24,116 nt of DNA. It comes from a virus. This document shows positions 7,677-14,466 of the stretch, piece by piece. A model generated the notes under the pieces. It was not told where the DNA came from and did not search any database. It worked only from the letters and a program-made list of their open reading frames with translations. The translations under genes were made by a program, and so were the position numbers. Every line of letters starts with the position of its first letter. Position 1 is the stretch's first letter. Where the stretch lies: IMG/VR virus record IMGVR_UViG_3300007541_000215, positions 1-24,116 of that record; one strand, 5' to 3'.

Positions 7677-9587
7677 TTATGATACAGTTCTACGAGAGTT
7701 AATCTTAGCCTCAGCTTCTTGTGAAGTATTAACATCACCTGTGGTAACATAAGCACGTATTGTTCCTTGTCCTTTAAACGTTGCCTCTGCAATATCAATT
7801 TGATTGACTCCTTGTGTTGCTGGATTAATTCCGTTTGTTGTGTTTTGAGGAGTACGAACACTTGGTATAGAAGGTGCGGGTGCACCTGCACCTCCTTTAT
7901 TCGGTGCACCAGGAACCTTAGTAGATATAATCTTTTTCACATTTAATAAACCTGCAAGAATTACAGTACCTGCTGCAATTGCACCAAATGGAGGTGGATA
8001 GGTTGCGAGTGCTTTGGTTGCACCCGCGTAAGTATCAATCGTTGCTTGAGCAACTGCAAGTGCTTTACCTGCTGCGGTGTTCTTACCTATTGCTTCTGCA
8101 ACAGTTCCTAACGCATTAGATATAATACCTAATTTTGCTTCTTGTTGTGCTTGTTCAATCTGTAATCTTGCTGCAGCAGTTTCTTTATCAAATGCAACTA
8201 AGGCTTGATTAGTTGCTTTATTTGCAGCTAATTCTTCTCTTTGTAATTCTCTTTGTTTATCGAAAAGAGCAAGTTCATCTTCGAAGGTAATTGCATTGAG
8301 TTGTTTTCTTAAATTAAAATCAGCTAATAGATACTCAAGTTCTTCTGTTCTTTTTGCAGATTGTTCTTCTAATAATTTCTGAGCATCTTCTTCATCTTTT
8401 TGTTTTTTCTCAAGAGCCTGTTGTTCTTCTACTTCTTTTAATTTAGTATTGTAATTTTCTAATGCCTGAAGTTTGATTTGATTTTTAAGTTCTTCATTTA
8501 CCTTTAACGCATCAATTTCTTTAAATTGTCTTTCTAATTGTAGGGCTAATCTATCTTCTTCAAATACTGCTTCTAAATCTCGTTTCTCATCTTCGTATTT
8601 TTGTAATAATCCTTTTGCCTTTTCATTATCAGCTTTTATTTCATCTTGTCTTTTTTGTAATTCAGCTTTGAGTTTATCAGTTTTTTCTTTTTCTCTCTTC
8701 GCATACTCATCAGCTTCTTGTTTTTTTATACCAGCCTCAAATGCTGCAAGATTTGCAATTGCATCTTTTCTTTCTTGAGATTCTTCTTCAGTTAGTTCAA
8801 TAAGTTTTTTAAGTTTCTCTCTTTCAAGTTCAACAGTATCTTCTCCTGCTGCCTTTCTTACCTTTAACTCATTATCTATATCTTTTATTCGTTGGTCTGT
8901 TGCTTCTTTAAATTTCTTTGCAGCTTGTTCTTCATCTGTTGCAACTAAACCAATGGCTTGACCTATTGCTTTAAAGAATCCAACTGTTTTTTGTAAAATA
9001 TTGTTAAGTGGTTCAATAGATTTGATTACTGATTTAATTTTATCGTTAAATAAAACAAATCCTGCAACTACTAAACCGATTGCAGTTACTATTAATCCTA
9101 TGGGGTTTGCTCTTAATACTGCATTAAATGCTTGTTGTGCTACAGTTGCAATCTTAGTTGGACCAGGTAATTTACCAATAAATTGTGATAATTGACTTAC
9201 CCCTTCACTTACATCCTTTAATCCAATACCGAATGCAATGGCTGATGCTGCCTTTTCTTCAAATTCACCAAACTTTTCTGATTCTATACCAAGTAAACCT
9301 AATGCACCAACTGTTGCTTGGGTAGAACCTGCAAGAGTTTTAATTGCACCATCTAAACCTCTGATTTTATCTTCACCAGTAATACCTTCAATTTGTTTGT
9401 TGATATTACCAATCTCTTTATTTAAACCTTGTGCAGATTTACTTAAATCATCAAAAGCTTCACTACCTGGTTCAACTTCTTTTAATTGTTTGTTAATATT
9501 ATCTAATGCAGACTCTAACTCTCCAAGTGTCTTTGCAGAATTAGCATCATCAATCAGAATTTTATATTCAATAGTTTTTTGAGCCAT
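7677..9587 (-). CDS. Tail tape measure protein
   Basis: This 636-residue protein has tape-measure architecture: helical N-terminus (1-110), hydrophobic segment 'NPIGLIVTAIGLVVAGFVLF' at about 161-180, a long charged coiled coil rich in Lys/Glu/Gln (about 215-480), a second hydrophobic stretch near 495-560 with 'GKALAVAQATIDTYAGATKA', and a Gly/Pro-rich tail. Tape measure proteins set tail length and are ejected with the DNA; at about 1.5 angstrom per residue this would mean a tail near 95 nm (inference). It is first in its transcription unit, separated from the other tail genes by the glycosyltransferase and bS21 modules. There is no SD; the ATG at 9587 is seven bases after a TATAAT box. Confidence 0.85.
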   Translation of the reverse strand: MAQKTIEYKILIDDANSAKTLGELESALDNINKQLKEVEPGSEAFDDLSKSAQGLNKEIGNINKQIEGITGEDKIRGLDGAIKTLAGSTQATVGALGLLGIESEKFGEFEEKAASAIAFGIGLKDVSEGVSQLSQFIGKLPGPTKIATVAQQAFNAVLRANPIGLIVTAIGLVVAGFVLFNDKIKSVIKSIEPLNNILQKTVGFFKAIGQAIGLVATDEEQAAKKFKEATDQRIKDIDNELKVRKAAGEDTVELEREKLKKLIELTEEESQERKDAIANLAAFEAGIKKQEADEYAKREKEKTDKLKAELQKRQDEIKADNEKAKGLLQKYEDEKRDLEAVFEEDRLALQLERQFKEIDALKVNEELKNQIKLQALENYNTKLKEVEEQQALEKKQKDEEDAQKLLEEQSAKRTEELEYLLADFNLRKQLNAITFEDELALFDKQRELQREELAANKATNQALVAFDKETAAARLQIEQAQQEAKLGIISNALGTVAEAIGKNTAAGKALAVAQATIDTYAGATKALATYPPPFGAIAAGTVILAGLLNVKKIISTKVPGAPNKGGAGAPAPSIPSVRTPQNTTNGINPATQGVNQIDIAEATFKGQGTIRAYVTTGDVNTSQEAEAKINSRRTVS

Positions 9588-9594
9588 ATACTAC

Positions 9595-9619
9595 ATTATA
9601 TTTTTTTTACTTAAATGGT
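9595..9619 (-). promoter_or_regulatory. Putative phage promoter of the tape measure/head operon
   Basis: The minus strand reads ACCA (9619-9616), 15 nt, TATAAT (9600-9595). The match with the copy before the tail chaperone gene is wider: TCATTTATACCA, seven variable bases, then A8 followed by TATAAT, in both. The start codon at 9587 is seven bases after TATAAT, implying a leaderless or nearly leaderless mRNA. It lies back to back with a plus-strand copy starting at 9628. Confidence 0.72.
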
Positions 9620-9627
9620 ATAAATGA

Positions 9628-9652
9628 ACCAAAATATATAAATGTATATTAT
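9628..9652 (+). promoter_or_regulatory. Putative phage promoter of the small RNA (divergent from the tape measure promoter)
   Basis: The plus strand reads ACCA (9628-9631), 15 nt, TATTAT (9647-9652). The last ten bases (TGTATATTAT) are identical to those of the promoter before the protease gene. Transcription would begin near 9658-9660, exactly where the first hairpin of the small RNA starts, and end at the terminator near 9757. Confidence 0.6.
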
Positions 9653-9657
9653 AGAAT

Positions 9658-9757
9658 AGATGAGTAGTACCTTTCATTTATTTTCTCATCTTTTATACAG
9701 AGGAATAGTCCTAAAGATTACCCAATTCCCTCAGCAGGGCTATTCCTCTTTTTTTTT
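9658..9757 (+). ncRNA. Candidate small RNA of about 100 nt with its own promoter and terminator
   Basis: Two hairpins are visible. AGATGAG (9658-9664) pairs with CTCATCT (9685-9691). AGAGGAATAG (9699-9708) pairs perfectly with CTATTCCTCT (9740-9749) and is followed by nine T residues. No ORF of useful size is present. The large loop of the second hairpin holds CTAAAGATTACCC, whose last 12 bases are perfectly complementary to GGGTAATCTTTA at 9817-9828, so the loop could act in base-pairing regulation or form a pseudoknot if transcription reads through. Promoter-like and terminator signals frame it closely. I know no matching RNA family. Confidence 0.55.
9699..9757 (+). terminator. Intrinsic terminator of the small RNA
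   Basis: A perfect 10-bp stem, AGAGGAATAG/CTATTCCTCT, is followed directly by T9 (9749-9757). The 31-nt loop contains an extra CCC/GGG mini-stem. The T-tract follows only on the plus strand, so it ends plus-strand transcription and would also stop antisense reading from the tape measure gene. Confidence 0.75.
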
Positions 9758-9828
9758 GTTAAATTTTGTTAATTTTTTTACGTTTTCTGATTTACTTAAT
9801 ATTTATTGTTATAAACGGGTAATCTTTA
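9712..9828. repeat. 12-bp inverted repeat linking the terminator loop to the next leader
   Basis: TAAAGATTACCC (9712-9723), inside the loop of the terminator hairpin, is the exact reverse complement of GGGTAATCTTTA (9817-9828). About 93 bases separate the arms. The second arm lies just before a TATAAT at 9832-9837, so it could be in a promoter spacer or in an RNA, depending on where transcription starts. Confidence 0.6.
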
Positions 9829-9843
9829 AACTATAATCAATAA

Positions 9844-10140
9844 AACACCAGCTCACATAACTCCCTCCGAGAGTTTTTGGAACAACACCCTTGTATCGTG
9901 ATTAGTTATGTGTCAAATGAAGGTAGGTCACCGTTGGAAATACGGAAGTAATTAAGTGAAACCTATCAGGTGGGAATTACAATGTTTAATATACTAAGAG
10001 GAATATTAAAGTTGTAATTGTAGGGGCAATCCTACTTGTGACTCATTGGAAAGTTCACAACCTAACCGTAGAGGAGTAATAACCCTCTAAGGGTGGGTTG
10101 TGTCCTCTTGGAAAGATATAAAACTAAGCTACTAAGCTAT
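9844..10140 (+). ncRNA. Candidate structured RNA of about 300 nt, free or as leader of the bS21 region
   Basis: No ORF is seen here, but perfect helices are dense: CACATAACT/AGTTATGTG (9854-9862, 9904-9912); TAGGTCAC with GTG plus ACCTA (9924-9931, 9956-9965) enclosing CCGT/ACGG with a GGAA loop; AATTACAA/TTGTAATT and TTTAATAT/ATATTAAA (9975-10019); GTAGG/CCTAC (10020-10035); GTGACT/AGTTCAC (10038-10058); TAGAGG/CCTCTA (10069-10089); TCTT/AAGA (10106-10116). CACAACC (10056-10062) can instead pair with GGTTGTG (10096-10102), so alternative folds exist. A-rich and GGAA loops favour the plus strand. Base composition is richer in G and C than the flanks. A TATAAT at 9832-9837 could start it. I cannot assign it to a known intron, riboswitch or large phage RNA class. 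Confidence 0.55.
10123..10138 (+). repeat. Tandem ACTAAGCT x2
   Basis: Two adjacent perfect copies of ACTAAGCT lie at the 3' edge of the structured RNA region, just before the small ORF at 10155. They might be a protein-binding site or chance. Confidence 0.5.
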
Positions 10141-10154
10141 TTAAATTATAAGTT

Positions 10155-10316
10155 ATGAAAACTTGGAAATACTTAACTAATGAAGATTATCATAGTTGGA
10201 TAAAAAAGATTAATAACCCGTCACTTAAATGGAAATTAATTTCTCAGTATAGAAGTGGTAGACCTTTACTTTATACTGCTTATCTTAAACTTTTATCTAA
10301 CCACTTAAAGAAATAA
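10155..10316 (+). CDS. Small hypothetical protein (53 aa)
   Basis: ATG at 10155 to TAA at 10316 encodes a 53-residue basic protein starting 'MKTWKYLTNEDYHSWIKKIN' and ending 'LKLLSNHLKK'. It is rich in Trp, Tyr and Lys and probably helical. No SD is visible, but this is also true of the other plus-strand genes. Its 3' end overlaps the promoter-like element of the bS21 gene. Codon use looks normal for the window and the residue pattern is protein-like, but it resembles no family I know, so expression is uncertain. Confidence 0.45.
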   Translation: MKTWKYLTNEDYHSWIKKINNPSLKWKLISQYRSGRPLLYTAYLKLLSNHLKK

Positions 10317-10324
10317 TATATAAT
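10300..10324 (+). promoter_or_regulatory. Putative phage promoter of the bS21 gene
   Basis: ACCA (10300-10303), 15 nt, TATAAT (10319-10324). It has the same spacing as the five other sites and sits on the opposite strand from the virion operons. A start near 10331 would leave a short AT-rich leader of about 15 nt without an SD before the ATG at 10347. Confidence 0.55.
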
Positions 10325-10346
10325 AAGATATAAAATATACTCATAT

Positions 10347-10583
10347 ATGGCATCAATAGTATCTGTTACTAAAAGAAAAGGGGAAGATTTCAATAAATTA
10401 CTTGCAAGATTCAAAAAGAAAGTAAAAGAATCAGAACATTTGTTAGAATTACGTAAAAGAAAAGAATACATCAAACCTTCTCGTAAGAAATATATTCAAA
10501 GACAAGAAGCAATTAGAGCACAAAAACTGTTACAAAAACAATTAGATTACCAAGATGGAAAAATCAAATCAATGGGACCCTGA
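10347..10583 (+). CDS. rpsU: Ribosomal protein bS21 (phage-encoded)
   Basis: This 78-residue basic protein fits the bS21 family end to end: an N-terminal strand 'ASIVSVTKRKGEDFNKLLAR', then 'RFKKKVKESEHLLELRKRKE' and 'YIKPSRKKYIQRQEAIRAQK' with the typical R-F-K-K, E-L-R-K-R and K-P-S motifs. bS21 binds the 30S platform next to the anti-SD of 16S rRNA. Viral copies are known from several aquatic and huge phages. There is no SD in its short AT-rich leader. The C-terminus continues about 15 residues beyond the conserved part and overlaps the next gene by 29 nt. It could replace host bS21 on ribosomes during infection. Confidence 0.9.
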   Translation: MASIVSVTKRKGEDFNKLLARFKKKVKESEHLLELRKRKEYIKPSRKKYIQRQEAIRAQKLLQKQLDYQDGKIKSMGP

Positions 10584-10902
10584 GTACTCCTACAAAGAAA
10601 ATCAGCACTATAAAAACTTTAGTGATTCAAAAGAAGAAATAAAATCTAAATATCCTTCAGAAATTTTCAATAATATTGCAGCTTATGGTAGGGGTAAATC
10701 ACAAGATTTAATGTTGGAACAATATCTTTCAGGTAATCATAGAGAATTACATAAGCAATATCTTAGAGAACTTGCTGATTTAATTTTTGAACCTAATGGT
10801 GCATTTCAGCACTTAACTTGGGATATGATATCAGAAGTTGAAAAGATAGAGATGGAAAGAAAAGCAAGAGGAAGGTTAAAAAGACAAGTTGATGTTTTTT
10901 AA
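10555..10902 (+). CDS. Hypothetical protein downstream of bS21
   Basis: A 115-residue charged protein starting 'MEKSNQWDPEYSYKENQHYK', with helices around 'SKEEIKSKYPSEIFNNIAAY' and 'LMLEQYLSGNHRELHKQYLR', and a basic C-terminus 'RKARGRLKRQVDVF'. I do not recognise a family. It overlaps the bS21 gene by 29 nt, so the two are probably translated from one mRNA and may act together. Its stop codon shares the bases TTAA with the stop of the convergent glycosyltransferase-operon gene, leaving no room for a terminator between the units. Confidence 0.65.
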   Translation: MEKSNQWDPEYSYKENQHYKNFSDSKEEIKSKYPSEIFNNIAAYGRGKSQDLMLEQYLSGNHRELHKQYLRELADLIFEPNGAFQHLTWDMISEVEKIEMERKARGRLKRQVDVF

Positions 10903-11663
10903 CTCATCACTTTAAGATACTCTCTCCAATTGCACTTGATAATTTGAAAATCATTTGGATTTTCAATATACAAGATATCAAATATCTTCTCATCAGACCC
11001 GATATATTTCAAGTGTAACGAACGATTGATAATATTGTATATCTTGATACCAATTTCTTGAATACGTTCTTTAGGAACGATAAATGAACCTCCTTGAATG
11101 AATCTCATCTGTGATAAAGAGTGGTGTTCAATATCGTGAATAGAAATATTCTCATGATGTGAAAAGAAAATTGGCTTATCACCGATTTTATGAGTTGGAA
11201 ATGGTTTGTTAACCGATTGAATATCTTCTCGATAACAAGCAGCATCAGTCCAGATATAATGAGTACCATTTATTAATTCACTACCTTCTTTTAACCACCA
11301 TATCTTATTGAACATCATAATATTGTACCAAGGTTCTAACATCTCTGGCACTTGAAACTGAATTTTGTTTTTAAACTCTTCAGATTTCATTAAATCATTC
11401 AATGCTTCGTAATGTAACTTTGCTGCAGTACATTCTTCTTTAGTAGAAATAACAATCTTGGTTTCATCAGAATATTTACTTCTCATCTCTCGAATTTTAT
11501 CTTCAAATTTCTTTTCTGTGAAGATTACCATAGGTGATTGAATAGCAAGAGTTCTTTCCATCCAATCTAAGTACCCACCATACGATTGTGTATGGTGAGT
11601 CCACTTATCTCTACCAATATCAAAGAGTGCAGTAATAATAACTGGTTTTATATCCAATTCCAT
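10899..11663 (-). CDS. HtrL/YibB-like glycan-related protein
   Basis: A 254-residue protein whose N-terminus 'VIITALFDIGRDKW', followed by 'YLDWMERTLAIQSPMVIFTE', fits the HtrL/YibB family, found in polysaccharide and LPS gene clusters and thought to have a glycosyltransferase-like fold. 'YIWTDAACYRED' near residues 137-148 could supply the acidic metal-binding motif, and 'LSQMRFIQGGSFIVP' near 183-197 resembles the product-side loop. It is last of four overlapping genes, overlapping the previous one by 16 nt, with only a weak SD. It probably acts in the host cytoplasm on a sugar acceptor; acceptor and donor are unknown. Confidence 0.75.
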   Translation of the reverse strand: MELDIKPVIITALFDIGRDKWTHHTQSYGGYLDWMERTLAIQSPMVIFTEKKFEDKIREMRSKYSDETKIVISTKEECTAAKLHYEALNDLMKSEEFKNKIQFQVPEMLEPWYNIMMFNKIWWLKEGSELINGTHYIWTDAACYREDIQSVNKPFPTHKIGDKPIFFSHHENISIHDIEHHSLSQMRFIQGGSFIVPKERIQEIGIKIYNIINRSLHLKYIGSDEKIFDILYIENPNDFQIIKCNWREYLKVMS

Positions 11664-12409
11664 TCTATCTTTTGATGTTTGTGTTTTATATTAATTTCAT
11701 CAACGTTAAAATAATCAGAAGTACCATCTTTCTTAAAAAGAGAACCAAGAGTATGTCCGTATCCATTTAAGATAGTAGGAACCCAACCTTCTGAGTAACC
11801 CCATTTACCTGCAAGATTATTTTGTGTAATATTCCAAAGGGTGTTTAACGCATTGTGTGAAATTCTAACTACTGGAAAGAATGAACCATACCATTGGAAA
11901 ATCCAAAATGGTAAATGGTCTCCCTCACCAGGAAATCTTTCAAACCACATATGTTGTGATGTAGTATCTGCATCTAAAGTTGGTAGGTGTTTTTTATAAT
12001 CTTCTTTTTGAAAAACAAACCAAGAAATAAAATCTTCTTTTTTATCATCAAAAGAATTAATAAATCCTTTCCAATTATCACAAGTTACATCATCATCAAA
12101 GAACCAATAATAATCATAATCTTTATCTCTATTAGCAAAATAATGTAACATTCTAAAATGTGGATAAAACCAAATTAAATTACGATTGCCAAAAGAATTC
12201 CAATAATGTCTTGGTGATGGTTTATCTGGACCTGTATAACCAATGGTTTTTTTCATTTCTTCTTCGGTATAATGTAAATTTTTAAAATTATCTTTTACAC
12301 CATTCTGAGAATGATACAACCAAATAAAATCATCATGAAAATCTTTCCAATGATGTTGCCATCCGTGATGGGTATCATCACACGTTGATACAATAAATTT
12401 ATTTAACAT
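11648..12409 (-). CDS. Putative glycosyltransferase (GT-A type)
   Basis: A 253-residue protein rich in Trp, Tyr, His and Asp. The segment 'DYDYYWFFDDDVTCDNW' near residues 97-113 looks like the strand-DXD motif that binds metal and nucleotide sugar in GT-A enzymes. Downstream 'FWIFQWYGSFFPVVRISHNA' and 'GKWGYSEGWVPTILNGYG' resemble acceptor-side segments of DUF3405/DUF707-type enzymes. The start has a GGAG SD and overlaps the preceding gene by 11 nt, so it belongs to the same operon. The family is not recognised with certainty. Confidence 0.65.
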   Translation of the reverse strand: MLNKFIVSTCDDTHHGWQHHWKDFHDDFIWLYHSQNGVKDNFKNLHYTEEEMKKTIGYTGPDKPSPRHYWNSFGNRNLIWFYPHFRMLHYFANRDKDYDYYWFFDDDVTCDNWKGFINSFDDKKEDFISWFVFQKEDYKKHLPTLDADTTSQHMWFERFPGEGDHLPFWIFQWYGSFFPVVRISHNALNTLWNITQNNLAGKWGYSEGWVPTILNGYGHTLGSLFKKDGTSDYFNVDEINIKHKHQKIEWNWI

Positions 12410-13220
12410 ATCTCTCCGTTAATTTTTGATTCCAATCAGGTATTCTATTGAATTGATGTACAATATCAAACATTTTACCTTGACCATTGATAATAACTCC
12501 GTTTACTTCTTGGGCTTCACCCCATCTTTCTTGATAATGCCGTTTAAATCCCCATGCTTCATAAAAATCAGTAGGACCACCAACCGCACAATGTAAAACC
12601 CAATTAGATTTTGGATTTAACAATTGTATTTTCCATAGAGGTTGTTCGTTTAAGATAATGTTTAATGCTGCCTGGTCTCTAATATCATGTCCTTTTTCAC
12701 CACTCATCGTAATGGTTTCCATTTCTTTAAGTAGTTCAACTAACTTATCTCGTTTACCACCCATGACACCTGAACAATAAATTAATTCATTTCTTACTAA
12801 TTCTACTTTATCAGGATAAGATTTCTGCATTACATCTAAGTTCCAAGGTTCTTCAGAATGGTAAATTCCTTCGGTACCAATAGTTAAATCCCAACCTTTT
12901 AGTGTAATAGTAGAGAATGGGTCATTTTGAAACATAACATCAAATACATCAGTAACAAGTGCGTAATCCCAATCTAATTTTTCTAAGGTTTGTATCTGAT
13001 ATTTTAACCTTACATTGTTTACAGTTTCATCTAACTCTAACCAATAGGGTGCTGTAGTGATTCCCATCGTGTGTAAGAGGTTCAATTCATTTAAGGTAGG
13101 GTTGAGTACCACTAAACAAACATCACCCTTTGAAACTTCTTTAAATGAGTTTGACCAAACTTTAATTTTATCAATATTTGTTAACACATTGTTAACACAT
13201 CCAATTAATCCTTTTTTCAT
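12399..13220 (-). CDS. Putative glycosyltransferase (GT-A type)
   Basis: A 273-residue protein with 'DWDYALVTDVFDVMFQNDPF' at about residues 83-102, giving a D91-x-x-D94 metal/sugar-nucleotide site, 'IYCSGVMGGKRDKL' near 147-160 and 'HDIRDQAALNIIL' near 178-190, a layout seen in small capsule- or LPS-type transferases. It also has 'VHQFNRIPDWNQKL' near the C-terminus, where a conserved His is common. It overlaps the preceding gene by ATGA and also has an AAGGA SD. The acceptor is not evident; virion proteins or host surface glycans are both possible. Confidence 0.72.
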   Translation of the reverse strand: MKKGLIGCVNNVLTNIDKIKVWSNSFKEVSKGDVCLVVLNPTLNELNLLHTMGITTAPYWLELDETVNNVRLKYQIQTLEKLDWDYALVTDVFDVMFQNDPFSTITLKGWDLTIGTEGIYHSEEPWNLDVMQKSYPDKVELVRNELIYCSGVMGGKRDKLVELLKEMETITMSGEKGHDIRDQAALNIILNEQPLWKIQLLNPKSNWVLHCAVGGPTDFYEAWGFKRHYQERWGEAQEVNGVIINGQGKMFDIVHQFNRIPDWNQKLTERYVK

Positions 13221-14416
13221 ATAAATCCTTCTATTTTATCTACCCAACCTTTTGATTTAGAATACGGCCAGACAATCCACTTGTGTGGTTTAGGACCTGT
13301 ATATTCTTCCCATATAGTAATATGGGGCTGGTTAAGTATGGTAACGTTCTGTTCATCTCTACGGTGTAATGCTACACCGTTTTTATCTTCGTAAATAACT
13401 GCAAACCAATCGTAATCATCGTGAGTTAATCTATCGAAAGTAAATTCGATTGGATGTCTAAAAACAGTATTAAACGGTTCATCTGATTTTTTAGGTTCTC
13501 CATTTTCTCTAATAGATAACTGAAAACTTCTATTACTAAAACGAATTCCCATTTCTTCTTCCCAATCTTGTAAAGTTCTAATTGGGCCAAAGCCATATTC
13601 ACCCCACTCTATATCTGCAGTTTCACCATCTACTCCTAACAGATAACGATTTCTTTGGTGTGATTTGTTATTTCTATCTACCCAAGTTGCATCATCATCC
13701 CATTGTTTGGTTCTACCTTTTCTTGTGTACTCGTGCCATGCAATAACTTTATGTGGATGAAAGATATCATAACCCCAAGTATATGCACGAACTGCAATAG
13801 AAATTTCTTCACCATGAAAATAATAATTTGGGTCATGTGGAACTTCTTTACAAAATTGACCAAGAGTAAATGCAAAGTGTGCTGAATAAAACCTACCTCT
13901 CTTTGGTTTGTCATTATTTTCCATGTAGTAAGGTAAGAAAAATACTGCACCTTCTGGAATAATTCTATCGAATGCCATACCCCACGGTGTGTTTACTCTA
14001 CTTTGTGGGTCATTAGAAGGGTCAAAAGAAGGAATGTAAGAGGTGATAAGTGGTTTATCCCATCCCTCCTCTTGTAACCCTTTAAACATTTGAATTAATT
14101 CAGTATCCCATCCTTCAACAAATCTGTGGTGTGAATCTAATTGTAAAGTATAATCTTCACCATCATACTTTTGTTGAATTTGATTTCTTGCCCAACACGC
14201 ACCTTGTGCCTCTTTGTAAGGAATGGGTATAATTGTAAATCTACACTTCTGTTGTAACTCTTCAGATATTACATCCCATTCATCTTCTTCTGAAAACTGA
14301 TGTGCTATACAAATGTGTAGATTTTGTGGATTATCCGCTTTATCTAATAAATCTTCAAGTGTAGGAACCAACTGTGGGTCTCTATAACTTGCAATTTGAA
14401 TAAAAATTGTATTCAT
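13217..14416 (-). CDS. GlcNAc-transferase family glycosyltransferase
   Basis: This 399-residue protein fits the Skp1-type hydroxyproline GlcNAc-transferase family (GT60-like, Pfam GlcNAc family). It begins 'NTIFIQIASYRDPQLVPTL', has 'AQGACWARNQIQQKYDGEDY' and the D-x-H type motif 'LQLDSHHRF' (D94, H96), then 'NYYFHGEEISIAVRAYTWGY' near 197-216 and 'HPHKVIAWHEY' near 220-230, all typical of the catalytic domain. The C-terminal 130 residues are an extra domain of unknown role. Eukaryotic relatives modify a hydroxyproline; acceptors of bacterial and phage relatives are mostly unknown. It is first of four overlapping genes, with an AAAGG SD and a promoter-like element just upstream. Confidence 0.85.
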   Translation of the reverse strand: MNTIFIQIASYRDPQLVPTLEDLLDKADNPQNLHICIAHQFSEEDEWDVISEELQQKCRFTIIPIPYKEAQGACWARNQIQQKYDGEDYTLQLDSHHRFVEGWDTELIQMFKGLQEEGWDKPLITSYIPSFDPSNDPQSRVNTPWGMAFDRIIPEGAVFFLPYYMENNDKPKRGRFYSAHFAFTLGQFCKEVPHDPNYYFHGEEISIAVRAYTWGYDIFHPHKVIAWHEYTRKGRTKQWDDDATWVDRNNKSHQRNRYLLGVDGETADIEWGEYGFGPIRTLQDWEEEMGIRFSNRSFQLSIRENGEPKKSDEPFNTVFRHPIEFTFDRLTHDDYDWFAVIYEDKNGVALHRRDEQNVTILNQPHITIWEEYTGPKPHKWIVWPYSKSKGWVDKIEGFI

Positions 14417-14441
14417 TACCTTTCATTTAGTGTTCTATATA

Positions 14442-14466
14442 ATAATATATAAAACTCATGATTGGT
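14442..14466 (-). promoter_or_regulatory. Putative phage promoter of the glycosyltransferase operon
   Basis: The minus strand reads ACCA (14466-14463), 15 nt, TATTAT (14447-14442), matching the ACCA-N15-TATWAT pattern. It lies in the 49-nt gap after the LamG protein gene. The expected leader is about 18 nt and carries an AAAGG SD before the ATG at 14416, unlike the nearly leaderless sites. Confidence 0.55.

Noticed and set aside
7673-7909. Minus-strand 78-codon ORF inside the tape measure gene
   Set aside because: It lies in another frame of the tape measure 3' end and has a low-complexity His/Gln/Leu composition typical of a shadow frame.
9238-9582. Plus-strand ORF of 114 codons opposite the tape measure gene
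   Set aside because: It is antisense to a well-supported coding region, has no promoter-like or SD signal, and its composition mirrors the opposite strand.
9844-10140. Group I or group II intron, tRNA or tmRNA in the noncoding stretch
   Set aside because: No group I core pairing segments, no group II domain V and no T-loop/acceptor arrangement could be found; the flanks do not form a split gene.
10905-10925. Bidirectional terminator between the convergent genes
   Set aside because: Only a weak 5-bp TGATG/CATCA stem can form and no T-tract follows on either strand.
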